A stretch of DNA of 64,000 bases from Candidatus Dadabacteria bacterium (lineage in GTDB: Bacteria; Desulfobacterota_D; UBA1144; Nemesobacterales; Nemesobacteraceae): positions 1 to 64,000 of the forward strand of contig JAPPFE010000044.1 in assembly GCA_028823955.1 (NCBI GenBank), written 5' to 3'. Positions 31,517-40,537 of this stretch are shown piece after piece. Below the pieces are notes generated by a model. It had not been told where the DNA came from, made no database searches, and saw only the letters and a list, made by a program, of their open reading frames with translations. A program made the translations under genes and the position numbers. Position 1 is the stretch's first letter; the number at the start of each line of letters is the position of its first letter.

Positions 31517-31859
31517 TCTTTACCCTTTGACTGGCCCTGTAATGCGGTAGTCCAGTATACACAACCATAGCTCTGGTACATAATCTCCAAATCACCTTCT
31601 TTAGCAGACTTGAATTACAAAGTGACCTAGCTAAAGGTGTCAAAAAACGGTTGGTTTGTGAAAGCAACCTTCAGTTCCTAAATGAATGTGGCGATTCTCT
31701 TCGGACGAAAAAATTGTGTAGAATTAAATATTTAAAAGGTCTTACCAACTGTACCGTACGAATTTCGGGTCAGTATATCTGAATCGGTTTTTTATAAACC
31801 TGACTTTTAAGAAAACACTCACAAAAAAAGTAATGTCGGGGAAAATATTTTAAAAAATT
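31517..31859. other. AT-rich divergent intergenic region (343 bases)
   Basis: It separates the HEPN-like gene (reverse) from tcmP (forward) and must hold both promoters. On the reverse strand TATACT (plus 31552-31557) is a candidate -10 for the HEPN gene. On the forward side there are TAGAAT and several A/T runs but no convincing -35/-10 pair. No ORF, tRNA or long repeat was found. Confidence 0.5.
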
Positions 31860-33119
31860 ATGTCATCCAATGATAAGTTTGATTGGGGAGATGGGCTCCC
31901 TAAGCTTGAAATCCATAGTCGGGCCAAGCATGAAATTCTTCGAGAATATATAATTTCATATCTAAAAGTTGTTTGTCAGCCACAACGAATGCCCGAATTT
32001 AAAATTGCTCTAGTTGATGGATTTGCAGGAGGCGGAAGATATGAAGGTGGGAAGGTAGGTTCTCCTTTTGTTCTAATGCAGTCAGTAGATGAAGCCGAAT
32101 ATCTTATAAACTGTTCGCGTAATCCAACAACTCAGGTCAACATAAGAGCGAACTATTATTTTGTAGAGAAAAACAAGAATAACTACTTATATTTGCGACA
32201 AAGCATAAATGATAGCGAATACAAATCGAAACTTGGTGAAACCTTGTTCTTATTTAGGGGGGAATTTAAAGATTATCTTAAGAAAATAGTAGAAAGCATT
32301 AAAAGAACATCTCCTAGGGGAGGGGGAGGAGCAATATTTTTCCTTGATCAAACCGGATACACAGATGTCTCTATAGAGGATATGCAATATATCAGAAAGA
32401 ATCTTCCTCAGTCAGAAATCATTGTTACTGTTAGTATTGACTGGTTAATTGACTTTATTGAAGATGAAGAGAGCTTGAAAAGGACAACTGATAGTATTGG
32501 AATTACTCAATATTTGGACATAGATGAAATAGTAAGAATCAAGAAAGAAAAGTCAGTTGAATGGAGATCAATTATAGAATCAAAATTTTCAGTCGCATTT
32601 CAGAAAGCCGCTGAATACCGATTTTTCATACCGTTTTTCATAGAACCACTATATGGTCATAGAGGGTACTGGTTACTGCATCTCTCATCTAATGTTCGAG
32701 CTCATAATGTTATGATGCAATGTATATGGGACAAGGGTAATTTCATGAAGCATTATGGCAAGACTGGGCTGGACATATATAAAATTGCTTACAAGCCTTC
32801 TAACGGGGCAATACTGCCGGGAATGTCCTTTACGGAAGTGGAAAGAAAGCATCATAAAAAGGGGCTTATAGAAAAGATGCCCAGTTACATATGGGAAAAT
32901 GGGGGTGGATTATTGAAGGAGATTGTGGAGGATACTTGCAACAATACTGCAGCTGATTTGTCGCTGTATAAAGAGAGTTTGTCGGAAATTTGGGATCAAG
33001 GAGATATAGATGTTCGCGGCAAGGGCGGTGGAAAGAAGAAGAAACGGGAAATACACGACAGTGATATAATAATTCCCAATAGACAAAGATCATTTTTGTT
33101 TTTTCGAAACGGAGATTGA
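31860..33119 (+). CDS. tcmP: Three-Cys-motif partner protein TcmP
   Basis: A 419-residue protein with the TcmP-family N-terminus: HSRAKHEILREYIISYL, then VDGFAGGGRYEGG with a following GSPF (residues 52-70). The Gly-rich segment looks like a SAM-type nucleotide-binding loop. Downstream are FFLDQTGYTDV and the GYWLLHLSSNVRAHNVM segment. TcmP is known as the obligate neighbour of Gp37/Gp68-like three-Cys-motif proteins; its biochemistry is unproven. Low GC and many AT-rich codons set it apart from the core genes. It ends 3 bases before the DUF5131 gene. Confidence 0.85.
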   Translation: MSSNDKFDWGDGLPKLEIHSRAKHEILREYIISYLKVVCQPQRMPEFKIALVDGFAGGGRYEGGKVGSPFVLMQSVDEAEYLINCSRNPTTQVNIRANYYFVEKNKNNYLYLRQSINDSEYKSKLGETLFLFRGEFKDYLKKIVESIKRTSPRGGGGAIFFLDQTGYTDVSIEDMQYIRKNLPQSEIIVTVSIDWLIDFIEDEESLKRTTDSIGITQYLDIDEIVRIKKEKSVEWRSIIESKFSVAFQKAAEYRFFIPFFIEPLYGHRGYWLLHLSSNVRAHNVMMQCIWDKGNFMKHYGKTGLDIYKIAYKPSNGAILPGMSFTEVERKHHKKGLIEKMPSYIWENGGGLLKEIVEDTCNNTAADLSLYKESLSEIWDQGDIDVRGKGGGKKKKREIHDSDIIIPNRQRSFLFFRNGD

Positions 33120-33122
33120 CTC

Positions 33123-33890
33123 ATGGGTATATCAAAGATTGAATGGACAGAGCAAACTTGGAATCCTGTTACAGGATGCACCAAGATATCTGCAGGTTGT
33201 AAAAATTGCTATGCGGAAGTGATGGCAAAAAGGTTGCAAGCAGCGAAGGTTCCTGGATACGAATCTGGATTCGAAGTCAAGCTTCACCCCGGGCGATTAA
33301 ACCAGCCACTTAATCGTAAAATAGCGACCATGTATTTTGTCAATTCAATGAGCGATTTATTTCACCCTAAAGTTCCATTTCATTTCATAGATAGAGTTTT
33401 TAAGGTCATGAGCGAAACCCCGCAACACATCTATCAGATACTGACCAAAAGACCAGACAGAATGAAACGTTATTTTAATGCAAGGGAAGTTCCTCAGAAT
33501 GCTTGGCTTGGTGTCTCAGTGGAAAATCAAAAGCATGGACTACCCCGCATTAATGTTCTAAGAGAGATTAAGGCAGACATACTTTTTCTTTCGATTGAAC
33601 CCTTGCTTGAAGAGTTGGGGGAAATAAATCTATCTAACCTCCACTGGGTAATAGTTGGAGGGGAGTCTGGATCTAAGGCTCGTCCCATGAAGCCGCAATG
33701 GGTGGAGTCTATTCAGGTTCAGTGTAAGGATCAGAACATCCCTTTCTTTTTTAAGCAGTGGGGAACTTGGGGGCCTGATGGTATACGCCGAAGTAAAAAA
33801 GCCAATGGCAGACTCCTTAATAACAGAATGTGGAATGAAATGCCTGTTCTATCAAAATATAAAGAGAATCAACTACTAAAATTCTTTTAA
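33123..33890 (+). CDS. DUF5131 / phage Gp37-Gp68 family three-Cys-motif protein
   Basis: A 255-residue protein starting SKIEWTEQTWNPVTGC and carrying CTKISAGCKNCYAE: C19-x6-C26-x2-C29, the three-Cys motif that suggests an iron-sulfur, radical-SAM-like site. Further family marks are FVNSMSDLFHP, ILTKRPDRM, WLGVSVENQ, FLSIEPLLE, WVIVGGESG and FFFKQWG. These proteins occur in phages and mobile elements next to TcmP, as here. The substrate is unknown; nucleic-acid modification is a plausible inference. A GGAG site upstream lies within tcmP, consistent with coupling. Confidence 0.88.
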   Translation: MGISKIEWTEQTWNPVTGCTKISAGCKNCYAEVMAKRLQAAKVPGYESGFEVKLHPGRLNQPLNRKIATMYFVNSMSDLFHPKVPFHFIDRVFKVMSETPQHIYQILTKRPDRMKRYFNAREVPQNAWLGVSVENQKHGLPRINVLREIKADILFLSIEPLLEELGEINLSNLHWVIVGGESGSKARPMKPQWVESIQVQCKDQNIPFFFKQWGTWGPDGIRRSKKANGRLLNNRMWNEMPVLSKYKENQLLKFF

Positions 33891-34145
33891 CCAAGAGAGA
33901 TTATGCTCAAGTTCTCTGGGCACTCGGTTTGAGAATAAATCGGATAAGTGTGGAAAGTCCCTGAGAAAAGCCATGACCGAGATAGAAAAACCAGAGGTAA
34001 TTCACAGGAGAAATTGTTGCTGCCTCTGCCTTCCTATTGACGGCCTCTCTTTGCTGCTTGTATCATTTCAATATCTGCACCAGTAAACGACCTTGAAAAA
34101 AGATACAAACCATCCGGGTTTATGTGGTGACTGGAAAAGACTACC
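33891..34145. other. Gap between DUF5131 and the restriction enzyme
   Basis: It has no convincing gene. A 37-codon frame (33973-34086) is present but looks non-coding. A reverse-strand frame across 34034-34273 reads SFTGADIEMIQAAKRGRQ near its end, which looks protein-like but has no usable start outside the restriction gene. No clear promoter for the downstream gene was found. Confidence 0.4.
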
Positions 34146-37100
34146 TTGAGCCAGAAACCTGAAAACAGCAACGGAACCGGCGGGAGTTCCGAATCCGCAA
34201 AAGCCCTTAACAGTGCTCTTGCTAGGTGGCGAGTTGATGCGAGCGGGCCTCTTTTAAAAAGGGAATACGACAAGGGTAAGGCGTTTGAGCGGCTCTGCGA
34301 AGTATTCCTTACCCACGACCCTGTTCAGTCAATGCAGTATGAATCTCCGGTTCCGTGGGAGGACTGGGCGGAGCGGCACGGTATGCTCAAAATGGATACC
34401 GGTGTTGATCTTGTTGCGAAACTGCGAAACGAAGACGGCTGGTGCGCCATTCAATGCAAATTTTACGCGGAAGGAAAAACAATTCCCAAGGCCGAGATCG
34501 ACTCATTTCTTTCCGCGTCAGGTTCAGAACATTTCCGCAGACGTCTCATCATAGACACTACGGGTCGTGGGTGGAGTAAAAACGCGGAAGATACACTCCG
34601 CAGGCAGGCGGTGCCCGTAAGCAGAATAGGTCTTTCCGATCTGCGCAGAACCAGCATCAGATGGGAGGATTACCTTTCTGCGGAGAAAATCCAGTTTAAG
34701 CCGGAAAAGACTCTTAGAGGATACCAAAAGAAAGCTTTGGAAAAGGCCACCTCGGGGCTTTCAGAACCCCAAAGTCGCGGGAAGATGATCATGGCCTGCG
34801 GCACCGGAAAAACGCTCACGTCGCTTCGCGTCGCGGAAGAAATTGCGGGACCTGGCTGCCGCGTTCTCTACATGGTGCCAAGTCTGGCACTTATGTCTCA
34901 GACCGTAAGAGAGTGGGCGCAGGACAAGGAGATTCCCATTCGCGCTTTTGCCGTGTGTTCGGATTCCCAGGTTGGCAAGAGAAGAATCAGACAGGACGAT
35001 CTTGCCGATATAGACGCGCTTGATCTTGTTTTTCCGGCTACCACGGATCCGGAGAAGCTTGCTGAAAAAACGCAAGCCGCGGCAGCAGACGCTCCTGAAG
35101 CGATGATTGTTGTCTTTGCCACTTATCAGTCAAGTTCTGTTATTGAACAAGCGCAGAAAGATTGTGGGCTCCCCAATTTTGATCTTGCCGTCTGCGATGA
35201 GGCTCATCGTACCGCCGGGGCTTTTTCCAGTGACACCGAACAGAGCAACTTTGTAAGAATTCACCGTGATGAATACATAAAAACAGAACGCCGTCTCTAC
35301 ATGACGGCAACGCCCAAAGTCTACGCGGAGAGTGCGCGCACACGTGCGGGAAATCTGGAGGCAGAACTGTGTTCGATGGAGGATGAGTCGATTTACGGCC
35401 CCGTTCTTTATGAAATCGGTTTTGGTGATGCGGTGGAACTGGGATTGCTGAGCGACTACAAGGTGCTTGTGCTTGTGGTGGGGCAGGACGAGGTATCGCG
35501 GGTAATCCACCGAAGCTTGGCGAACGAAGAAAACAAGCTTGAGCTTGACGACAACGCCAAGCTTTTAGGATGCTGGCGGGCGCTTGCAAAGATTGATAAG
35601 GATGAATTTCCCGAAGAAGAAAGAAAGCCGATGCGTCGCGCAATTGCTTTTTGCAACAGAATCAAGACCTCAGAGCAGGTTGAAAGGAATTTTGCGAATG
35701 TGATAGACGAATACCGGGAGCATAGCGGTCTTTCCGAGCACAGAATCTCCGCAAGACATGTGGACGGTAGTTTCAACGCTTCGCGCCGCTCGGAACTGCT
35801 TGACTGGCTTGCGGATGAGGGGGGATGGGATGAATGTCGGGTGCTTACAAATGCCAGGTGTCTTTCAGAAGGAGTCGACGTTCCCACGCTTGATGCTATC
35901 CTGTTCATGCATCCGAGAAAAAGCCAGATAGAAGTGGTTCAGGCGGTCGGACGCGTAATGCGCACGTCCCCCGGAAAGAATATGGGCTACGTGGTTCTTC
36001 CCGTGGTAATTCCCTCGGGGGTTGCCCCGGAAGACGCACTTTCGGACGATAAACGGTTCCAAGTGGTATGGCAGACTCTTAACGCGATAAGAAGTCATGA
36101 TGAACGCTTTGAAGGAATTCTGAACCTTATCGAACAGGGAAGCGAAGGAGACCGTATCGGGATAATCACACTTTCGGGCTGGACGGAACCGAGACCGGAT
36201 TCTCCGGTTCCTAGGAACGGAAGAGGGGATGATACGAATGGCAGGCCGAATAACGTTCACCCTATACCCATACTGTTTGAAGGACTTCCCGAAGCCATCC
36301 GTGCAAAGATTGTTGAGAAATGCGGAGACCGCAAGTACTGGGATGAATGGGCTTCTGATGTAGCAGACATAGCCGGAAGCCATATAGCGCGCATACGGGC
36401 AATAGTAGAGTCGGGAGATGCCGAGCGGGAGATATTCCGGGAGTTTGTGACGGAACTGCGGGATGATCTGAATGAGGGAGTCACAGAAGACGACGCTATT
36501 GAGATGCTGGCGCAGCACATGGTCACTGGACCTGTGTTCGATGCTCTTTTCGGAGACGCTGCGTTTGTCTCGCGCAATTCGGTGAGCCGTGGCATGCAGA
36601 CGGTTCTTGATGTTCTTGAACCGAAGAACATCAAGAAAGAATCGGAAAATCTTGACGATTTTTACGCAAGCGTCCGCAGACGCGTGGAGGGGGCTTCAAC
36701 GGCTGAAGCCAGACAGAAAATAATTGTTGAGCTTTACGACAAGTTTTTCCGAAACGCTTTCCCGCTTGCAACTCAGAAACTCGGAATCGTCTACACACCC
36801 GTTGAGATAGTGGATTTTATAATACGTTCTGTAAACGATGTGCTTTCGGATGAATTCGGCTCGTCCCTGGGCACAGAAGGAGTGCATATATTGGATCCAT
36901 TCACCGGCACTGGAACTTTCATCACCCGGCTGCTTCAGTCAGAGCTCATTGCTCCCGGGGATATTCAGCGCAAATATGAAAACGAGATTCACGCAAACGA
37001 GATAACGCTCCTTGCCTACTATATAGCGGCTGTAAACATAGAGTCCGTATATCATTCCGTTGCGAACCGAGAAGACTATGAATCATTCAAAGGCATATGT

Positions 37101-39260
37101 CTCACAGACACATTTGAGATGCACGAGGGGAAGCCGGATCTTTACGCGCAGATAATGCCCCAGAATTCTGATCGCAGAACAAGACAGAAAAAAACCGACA
37201 TACGAGTGATCATGGGGAATCCGCCGTGGTCGGCGGGGCAGAAAAGTGCAAATGACAATGCTCAGAATCAGTCCTATGAAACACTTGACGGCCGCATTGC
37301 GGAAAGCTACGCGGCGCATTCAAGTGCCACCAACAAAAACAGCCTTTACGACAGTTATATCCGCGCTATCCGCTGGTCAAGCGACAGGATCGGAAAAAGC
37401 GGTGTCATAGGGTTTGTTACTAATGCCGGATGGCTTGATGGCAGCGCAATGGACGGAATGCGCAAGTGTCTTGCGGAGGAATTCAGCAGTGTTTACGTGT
37501 TTCATCTGCGGGGAAATGCGCGCACTCAGGGAGAGCAGCGTCGCAAGGAAAAGGACAATGTTTTCGGGGGAGGCTCCCGCGCTCCTGTTGCAATTACAAT
37601 CCTTGTAAAGAATCCGGAAGCGGAAGAGCGGGGCAGGATATTTTTCCATGACATAGGTGATTATCTGAGCCGTGAGAAGAAAACAGAGATCATCAGCAAA
37701 TTCAGAAGCATAAAGGGAATCTATGAAAATAGAGGGTGGAGCCGTATACTGCCCGACAAAACCCACGACTGGATCAACCAGCGCGACCCGGAATTTAACA
37801 GGTTTCTGATGATGGGGAGCAAGGATAAAGAACAGAATTCGGAATCCAGGGCTTTCGCAAATTACTCAAGGGGTATTGCCACTGGCCGGGATGCCTGGTG
37901 CTACAATTTCTCAGCAGAAACTCTCAAGACGAATATTCAAGCGATGATTGAGTTCTACAATTCGGAACTTGCCCGCTACGAGACTGAACGGCCTGGAACA
38001 TCGAAACAGGCAGTTGATAATTTCGTCAACAATGATCCGAAAAGAATCAGTTGGACAACAAATCTTAAAAACGATCTCAGCAGAGCGAAAGTGCTGGATT
38101 TTTCCGAGGGCAGAATCGCAAGTTCAATCTACAGACCCTTCACCAGACAGTGGCTTTACTTCAGTCGTCGTCTCAACGAGAGGGTTTACCAGATTCCGCA
38201 CATATTTCCGCATGAGGATGCGGAAAACAAGCTTATATGCGTGACCGGGGTCGGAGCGGGGGGTGGTTTTTCCGCTCTTATGGTTGACTCTATGCCAGAC
38301 ATTCAAACTGTTTTCAACGGGCAATGCTTCCCGCTTTATCTCTATGAAAAACCGCAGGAAGGAAGTCTCCTCAATCAGAAAAAAGAAAAAACTGACAGGC
38401 ACGGTTATGTCCGCCGAGACGCGATAACTGAGGATACTCTTTTGATATTCCAAGAAGCATACGGTACTGAGATCACAAGACCGGAGATATTCAATTACAT
38501 CTATGGACTGCTTCATGTTCCCGTCTACAGAGACCGCTTCGCGAACAATCTCTCCAAACAGCTTCCTAATGTTCTGCTAGCTACTGATAAAAAACATTTT
38601 TACGCACTCACAGAAGCAGGAGAGAAACTCGGCAATCTCCACACGGGATTTGATCGCGTAGAACCATGGCCGATTGAATTCTCAAAAGGAGGGTGGAAAG
38701 TTCCGGAGGAAATATTGCCTGATAAATGGTTTCGGGTGAATAAGATGAAGCTTGCGGGCAGTCAGAACTCTCCTGACAGAACATCGATTTTCTACAACGA
38801 CAACATAACCGTCTGCGGAATCCCGGAAGAGGCCTGGGAGTATGAAGTGAATGGGAAACCTGCTCTCAAGTGGGTTATGGAACGACAATGCGTAAGCCCA
38901 GACGCAAAAAGCGGTATTATGAACGACGCTAACATTTACGCGACTGAGACTGCGGGCGATCCTTCTTATCCGCTCAAGCTGCTTGCTTGGGTGATCCGCG
39001 TCAGCATTGAAACTACACAAATCATCAAGTCGCTTCCAGGACCCAAATGGCGAGAAATTGACCCTGAAAAAGTGACTAAAAAAGCCGACGACAAACTTCT
39101 GACTGCTCTGGATAGTGATGAGCATGGAGGCTCTCCGGCCACAGCTTCCGTCGAGGAGAAACCCCGCTTTAAAGTTGCTGATTCCGATGAAGTTGATGCG
39201 GCTATTGCAAAGCGCAAAGGCAAGATACAGCCAATTCTAGATTATCTAAAAGATAAGTAG
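34146..39260 (+). CDS. Type ISP-like single-chain restriction-modification enzyme
   Basis: A 1704-residue polypeptide combining all restriction-modification functions. Order: an Mrr-like PD-(D/E)XK nuclease (GVDLVA, then AIQCKFYAEG near residues 80-100), and an SF2 translocase with Walker A CGTGKT (about 218), the DEAH box CDEAHRT (about 349) and motif VI-like VVQAVGRVMR. An N6-adenine methyltransferase follows with motif I DPFTGTGTF (about 916) and motif IV NPPW (about 1024), and a long C-terminal region acts as likely target recognition. This matches Type ISP enzymes of the LlaGI/LlaBIII kind, which need no separate specificity subunit. The start is TTG at 34146; a TGA lies in frame 18 bases upstream and no ATG is closer. 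All catalytic motifs are intact, so it is probably active. Confidence 0.9.
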   Translation: MSQKPENSNGTGGSSESAKALNSALARWRVDASGPLLKREYDKGKAFERLCEVFLTHDPVQSMQYESPVPWEDWAERHGMLKMDTGVDLVAKLRNEDGWCAIQCKFYAEGKTIPKAEIDSFLSASGSEHFRRRLIIDTTGRGWSKNAEDTLRRQAVPVSRIGLSDLRRTSIRWEDYLSAEKIQFKPEKTLRGYQKKALEKATSGLSEPQSRGKMIMACGTGKTLTSLRVAEEIAGPGCRVLYMVPSLALMSQTVREWAQDKEIPIRAFAVCSDSQVGKRRIRQDDLADIDALDLVFPATTDPEKLAEKTQAAAADAPEAMIVVFATYQSSSVIEQAQKDCGLPNFDLAVCDEAHRTAGAFSSDTEQSNFVRIHRDEYIKTERRLYMTATPKVYAESARTRAGNLEAELCSMEDESIYGPVLYEIGFGDAVELGLLSDYKVLVLVVGQDEVSRVIHRSLANEENKLELDDNAKLLGCWRALAKIDKDEFPEEERKPMRRAIAFCNRIKTSEQVERNFANVIDEYREHSGLSEHRISARHVDGSFNASRRSELLDWLADEGGWDECRVLTNARCLSEGVDVPTLDAILFMHPRKSQIEVVQAVGRVMRTSPGKNMGYVVLPVVIPSGVAPEDALSDDKRFQVVWQTLNAIRSHDERFEGILNLIEQGSEGDRIGIITLSGWTEPRPDSPVPRNGRGDDTNGRPNNVHPIPILFEGLPEAIRAKIVEKCGDRKYWDEWASDVADIAGSHIARIRAIVESGDAEREIFREFVTELRDDLNEGVTEDDAIEMLAQHMVTGPVFDALFGDAAFVSRNSVSRGMQTVLDVLEPKNIKKESENLDDFYASVRRRVEGASTAEARQKIIVELYDKFFRNAFPLATQKLGIVYTPVEIVDFIIRSVNDVLSDEFGSSLGTEGVHILDPFTGTGTFITRLLQSELIAPGDIQRKYENEIHANEITLLAYYIAAVNIESVYHSVANREDYESFKGICLTDTFEMHEGKPDLYAQIMPQNSDRRTRQKKTDIRVIMGNPPWSAGQKSANDNAQNQSYETLDGRIAESYAAHSSATNKNSLYDSYIRAIRWSSDRIGKSGVIGFVTNAGWLDGSAMDGMRKCLAEEFSSVYVFHLRGNARTQGEQRRKEKDNVFGGGSRAPVAITILVKNPEAEERGRIFFHDIGDYLSREKKTEIISKFRSIKGIYENRGWSRILPDKTHDWINQRDPEFNRFLMMGSKDKEQNSESRAFANYSRGIATGRDAWCYNFSAETLKTNIQAMIEFYNSELARYETERPGTSKQAVDNFVNNDPKRISWTTNLKNDLSRAKVLDFSEGRIASSIYRPFTRQWLYFSRRLNERVYQIPHIFPHEDAENKLICVTGVGAGGGFSALMVDSMPDIQTVFNGQCFPLYLYEKPQEGSLLNQKKEKTDRHGYVRRDAITEDTLLIFQEAYGTEITRPEIFNYIYGLLHVPVYRDRFANNLSKQLPNVLLATDKKHFYALTEAGEKLGNLHTGFDRVEPWPIEFSKGGWKVPEEILPDKWFRVNKMKLAGSQNSPDRTSIFYNDNITVCGIPEEAWEYEVNGKPALKWVMERQCVSPDAKSGIMNDANIYATETAGDPSYPLKLLAWVIRVSIETTQIIKSLPGPKWREIDPEKVTKKADDKLLTALDSDEHGGSPATASVEEKPRFKVADSDEVDAAIAKRKGKIQPILDYLKDK

Positions 39261-39262
39261 GC

Positions 39263-39634
39263 ATGAAATATTTATCACCTGAGAGGGTGATTGCCATGCA
39301 TGAGCAGGTTGTTGGACCTGACGAGCTGCAAGGCATAGCCCTGAATAAATCCATTGAGTCCGTTTTGGCTCGTGTCGAGAACCGCGTAGCCTATGAAATG
39401 ATTGAGGATGTGTTTGAGCTTGCTGCTTGTTACGCATGTTGTATCGCAGTTGGTCATGCGTTCAATGATGGTAACAAGAGAACCGCATTTAAGGCAATGG
39501 ATACTTGCTTGACCGTAAACGGCATAGAATTGGATTTTGACACGGTGGAAGCGGGTGAGATGATGATTAAAGTTGCCCAGGGTATTGTTGATGAAAAAGA
39601 ATTGGCGGAGTGGCTTAGAACTCTGGTTCGATAA
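39263..39634 (+). CDS. doc: Doc family (Fic fold) death-on-curing toxin
   Basis: A 123-residue protein beginning MKYLSPERVIAMHEQVVG, as in Doc proteins, with the Fic motif HAFNDGNKRTAF (H65, N71, R73) complete. Doc of phage P1 phosphorylates EF-Tu; other Fic proteins AMP-ylate targets. The ATG lies 2 bases after the stop of the restriction enzyme with no own ribosome site, suggesting coupled translation. No Phd-like antitoxin frame is seen before or after it, which is unusual. An intramolecular Fic inhibition helix is not obvious either. Confidence 0.88.
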   Translation: MKYLSPERVIAMHEQVVGPDELQGIALNKSIESVLARVENRVAYEMIEDVFELAACYACCIAVGHAFNDGNKRTAFKAMDTCLTVNGIELDFDTVEAGEMMIKVAQGIVDEKELAEWLRTLVR

Positions 39635-39697
39635 AGTTTCCGAACTCAAGGTGTTTAGAATGACTGTGGATAGTGATTGTTCGTGCCACAAGCCTCT

Positions 39698-40537
39698 CTA
39701 AGAAAGTAGGCGGGCGAGTTTACGATAGCAATCCAGTGCTTTTCTTTTCTCATTTTTAGGGAGCTTTCTGGTCACCATCTTGAATGCATTGTCTAGACCC
39801 CATGCGTATCCGATGTCCACTATTATTTCCCCAGATTCCTCCGCAGTTCTTCGAGCGGGGATTTTGTTACGGTTAGATAGCTCGACCAATTCGTGAATCT
39901 TGTTTTTGTCCGAGATCAGCACCGGCGCACAGCATTCAATTGCTCTGCCCATAACGAGTGTTGCTAGACGTGCCGGATCGGTTGGAATCTCATCCCAGAT
40001 GTACCAGATGATTGGAGCACAATTCTTCTGTTTTGCTTGCTCTAAAATGTGGAAGCACTCGGTTGCGTCCAGAATCCGTTCTTTTGGTATCAATCCTACA
40101 TATACTAATCCTTGATCAGTCTCTACATAACACCTAGGTTTCTCCAAGATTTGCCAACCCGAACGCCCCAAGACTGCTGGTTGTTCGTTGATCAACTTAA
40201 TACGGATGGGTTTTCTAGGAGTTCCACTCCGGTCTTTTTGTGATTTTTTTGGGCATGGAAGTTTAGACCAATCCAGCGGTTGGCCAACCATACTCATATC
40301 AAGATTGACTATGTAAACGATTCCCGACTCGTTGCATTGCGAGAGGGGCTGTGCGACCTCAGAGCCTGCTTTTCTTCCTGCGAGCTCTCTACCGTCTGGA
40401 GAAAAGGCAAAAGGATGAGTTCGGCTTCCACCTTTGTCATGTAGCGTGCACAGGGCAAAGAAACGATTCTCTACCGCCCTTAGACGCAGCATTGAAGACC
40501 ATTTGATGTCTTTGACATTGTCGAAACTTGGATTTAC
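39698..40537 (-). pseudogene. C-terminal remainder of the nuclease-nitrilase protein, beyond an in-frame TAG
   Basis: Reading on in the same frame past the TAG at 40538-40540 gives VNPSFDNVKDIKWSS, then an ATG (40490-40492) and LRLRAVENRFFALCTLHDKGG with FAFSPDGREL. These are the missing last strands of a nitrilase domain. A further 220 residues of unrecognised sequence end at 39698. An independent product could only start at the ATG at 40492 (264 residues) and would begin in the middle of a domain. This stretch is therefore best seen as the tail of one interrupted gene of 766 codons (39698-41998). Alternatives are amber readthrough or a sequence error. Confidence 0.75.

Noticed and set aside
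33973-34086. A 37-codon forward ORF between DUF5131 and the restriction enzyme
   Set aside because: Its Cys-rich and Leu-rich composition (RRNCCCLCLP) has no recognisable pattern, no ribosome site precedes it, and it looks like a chance frame.
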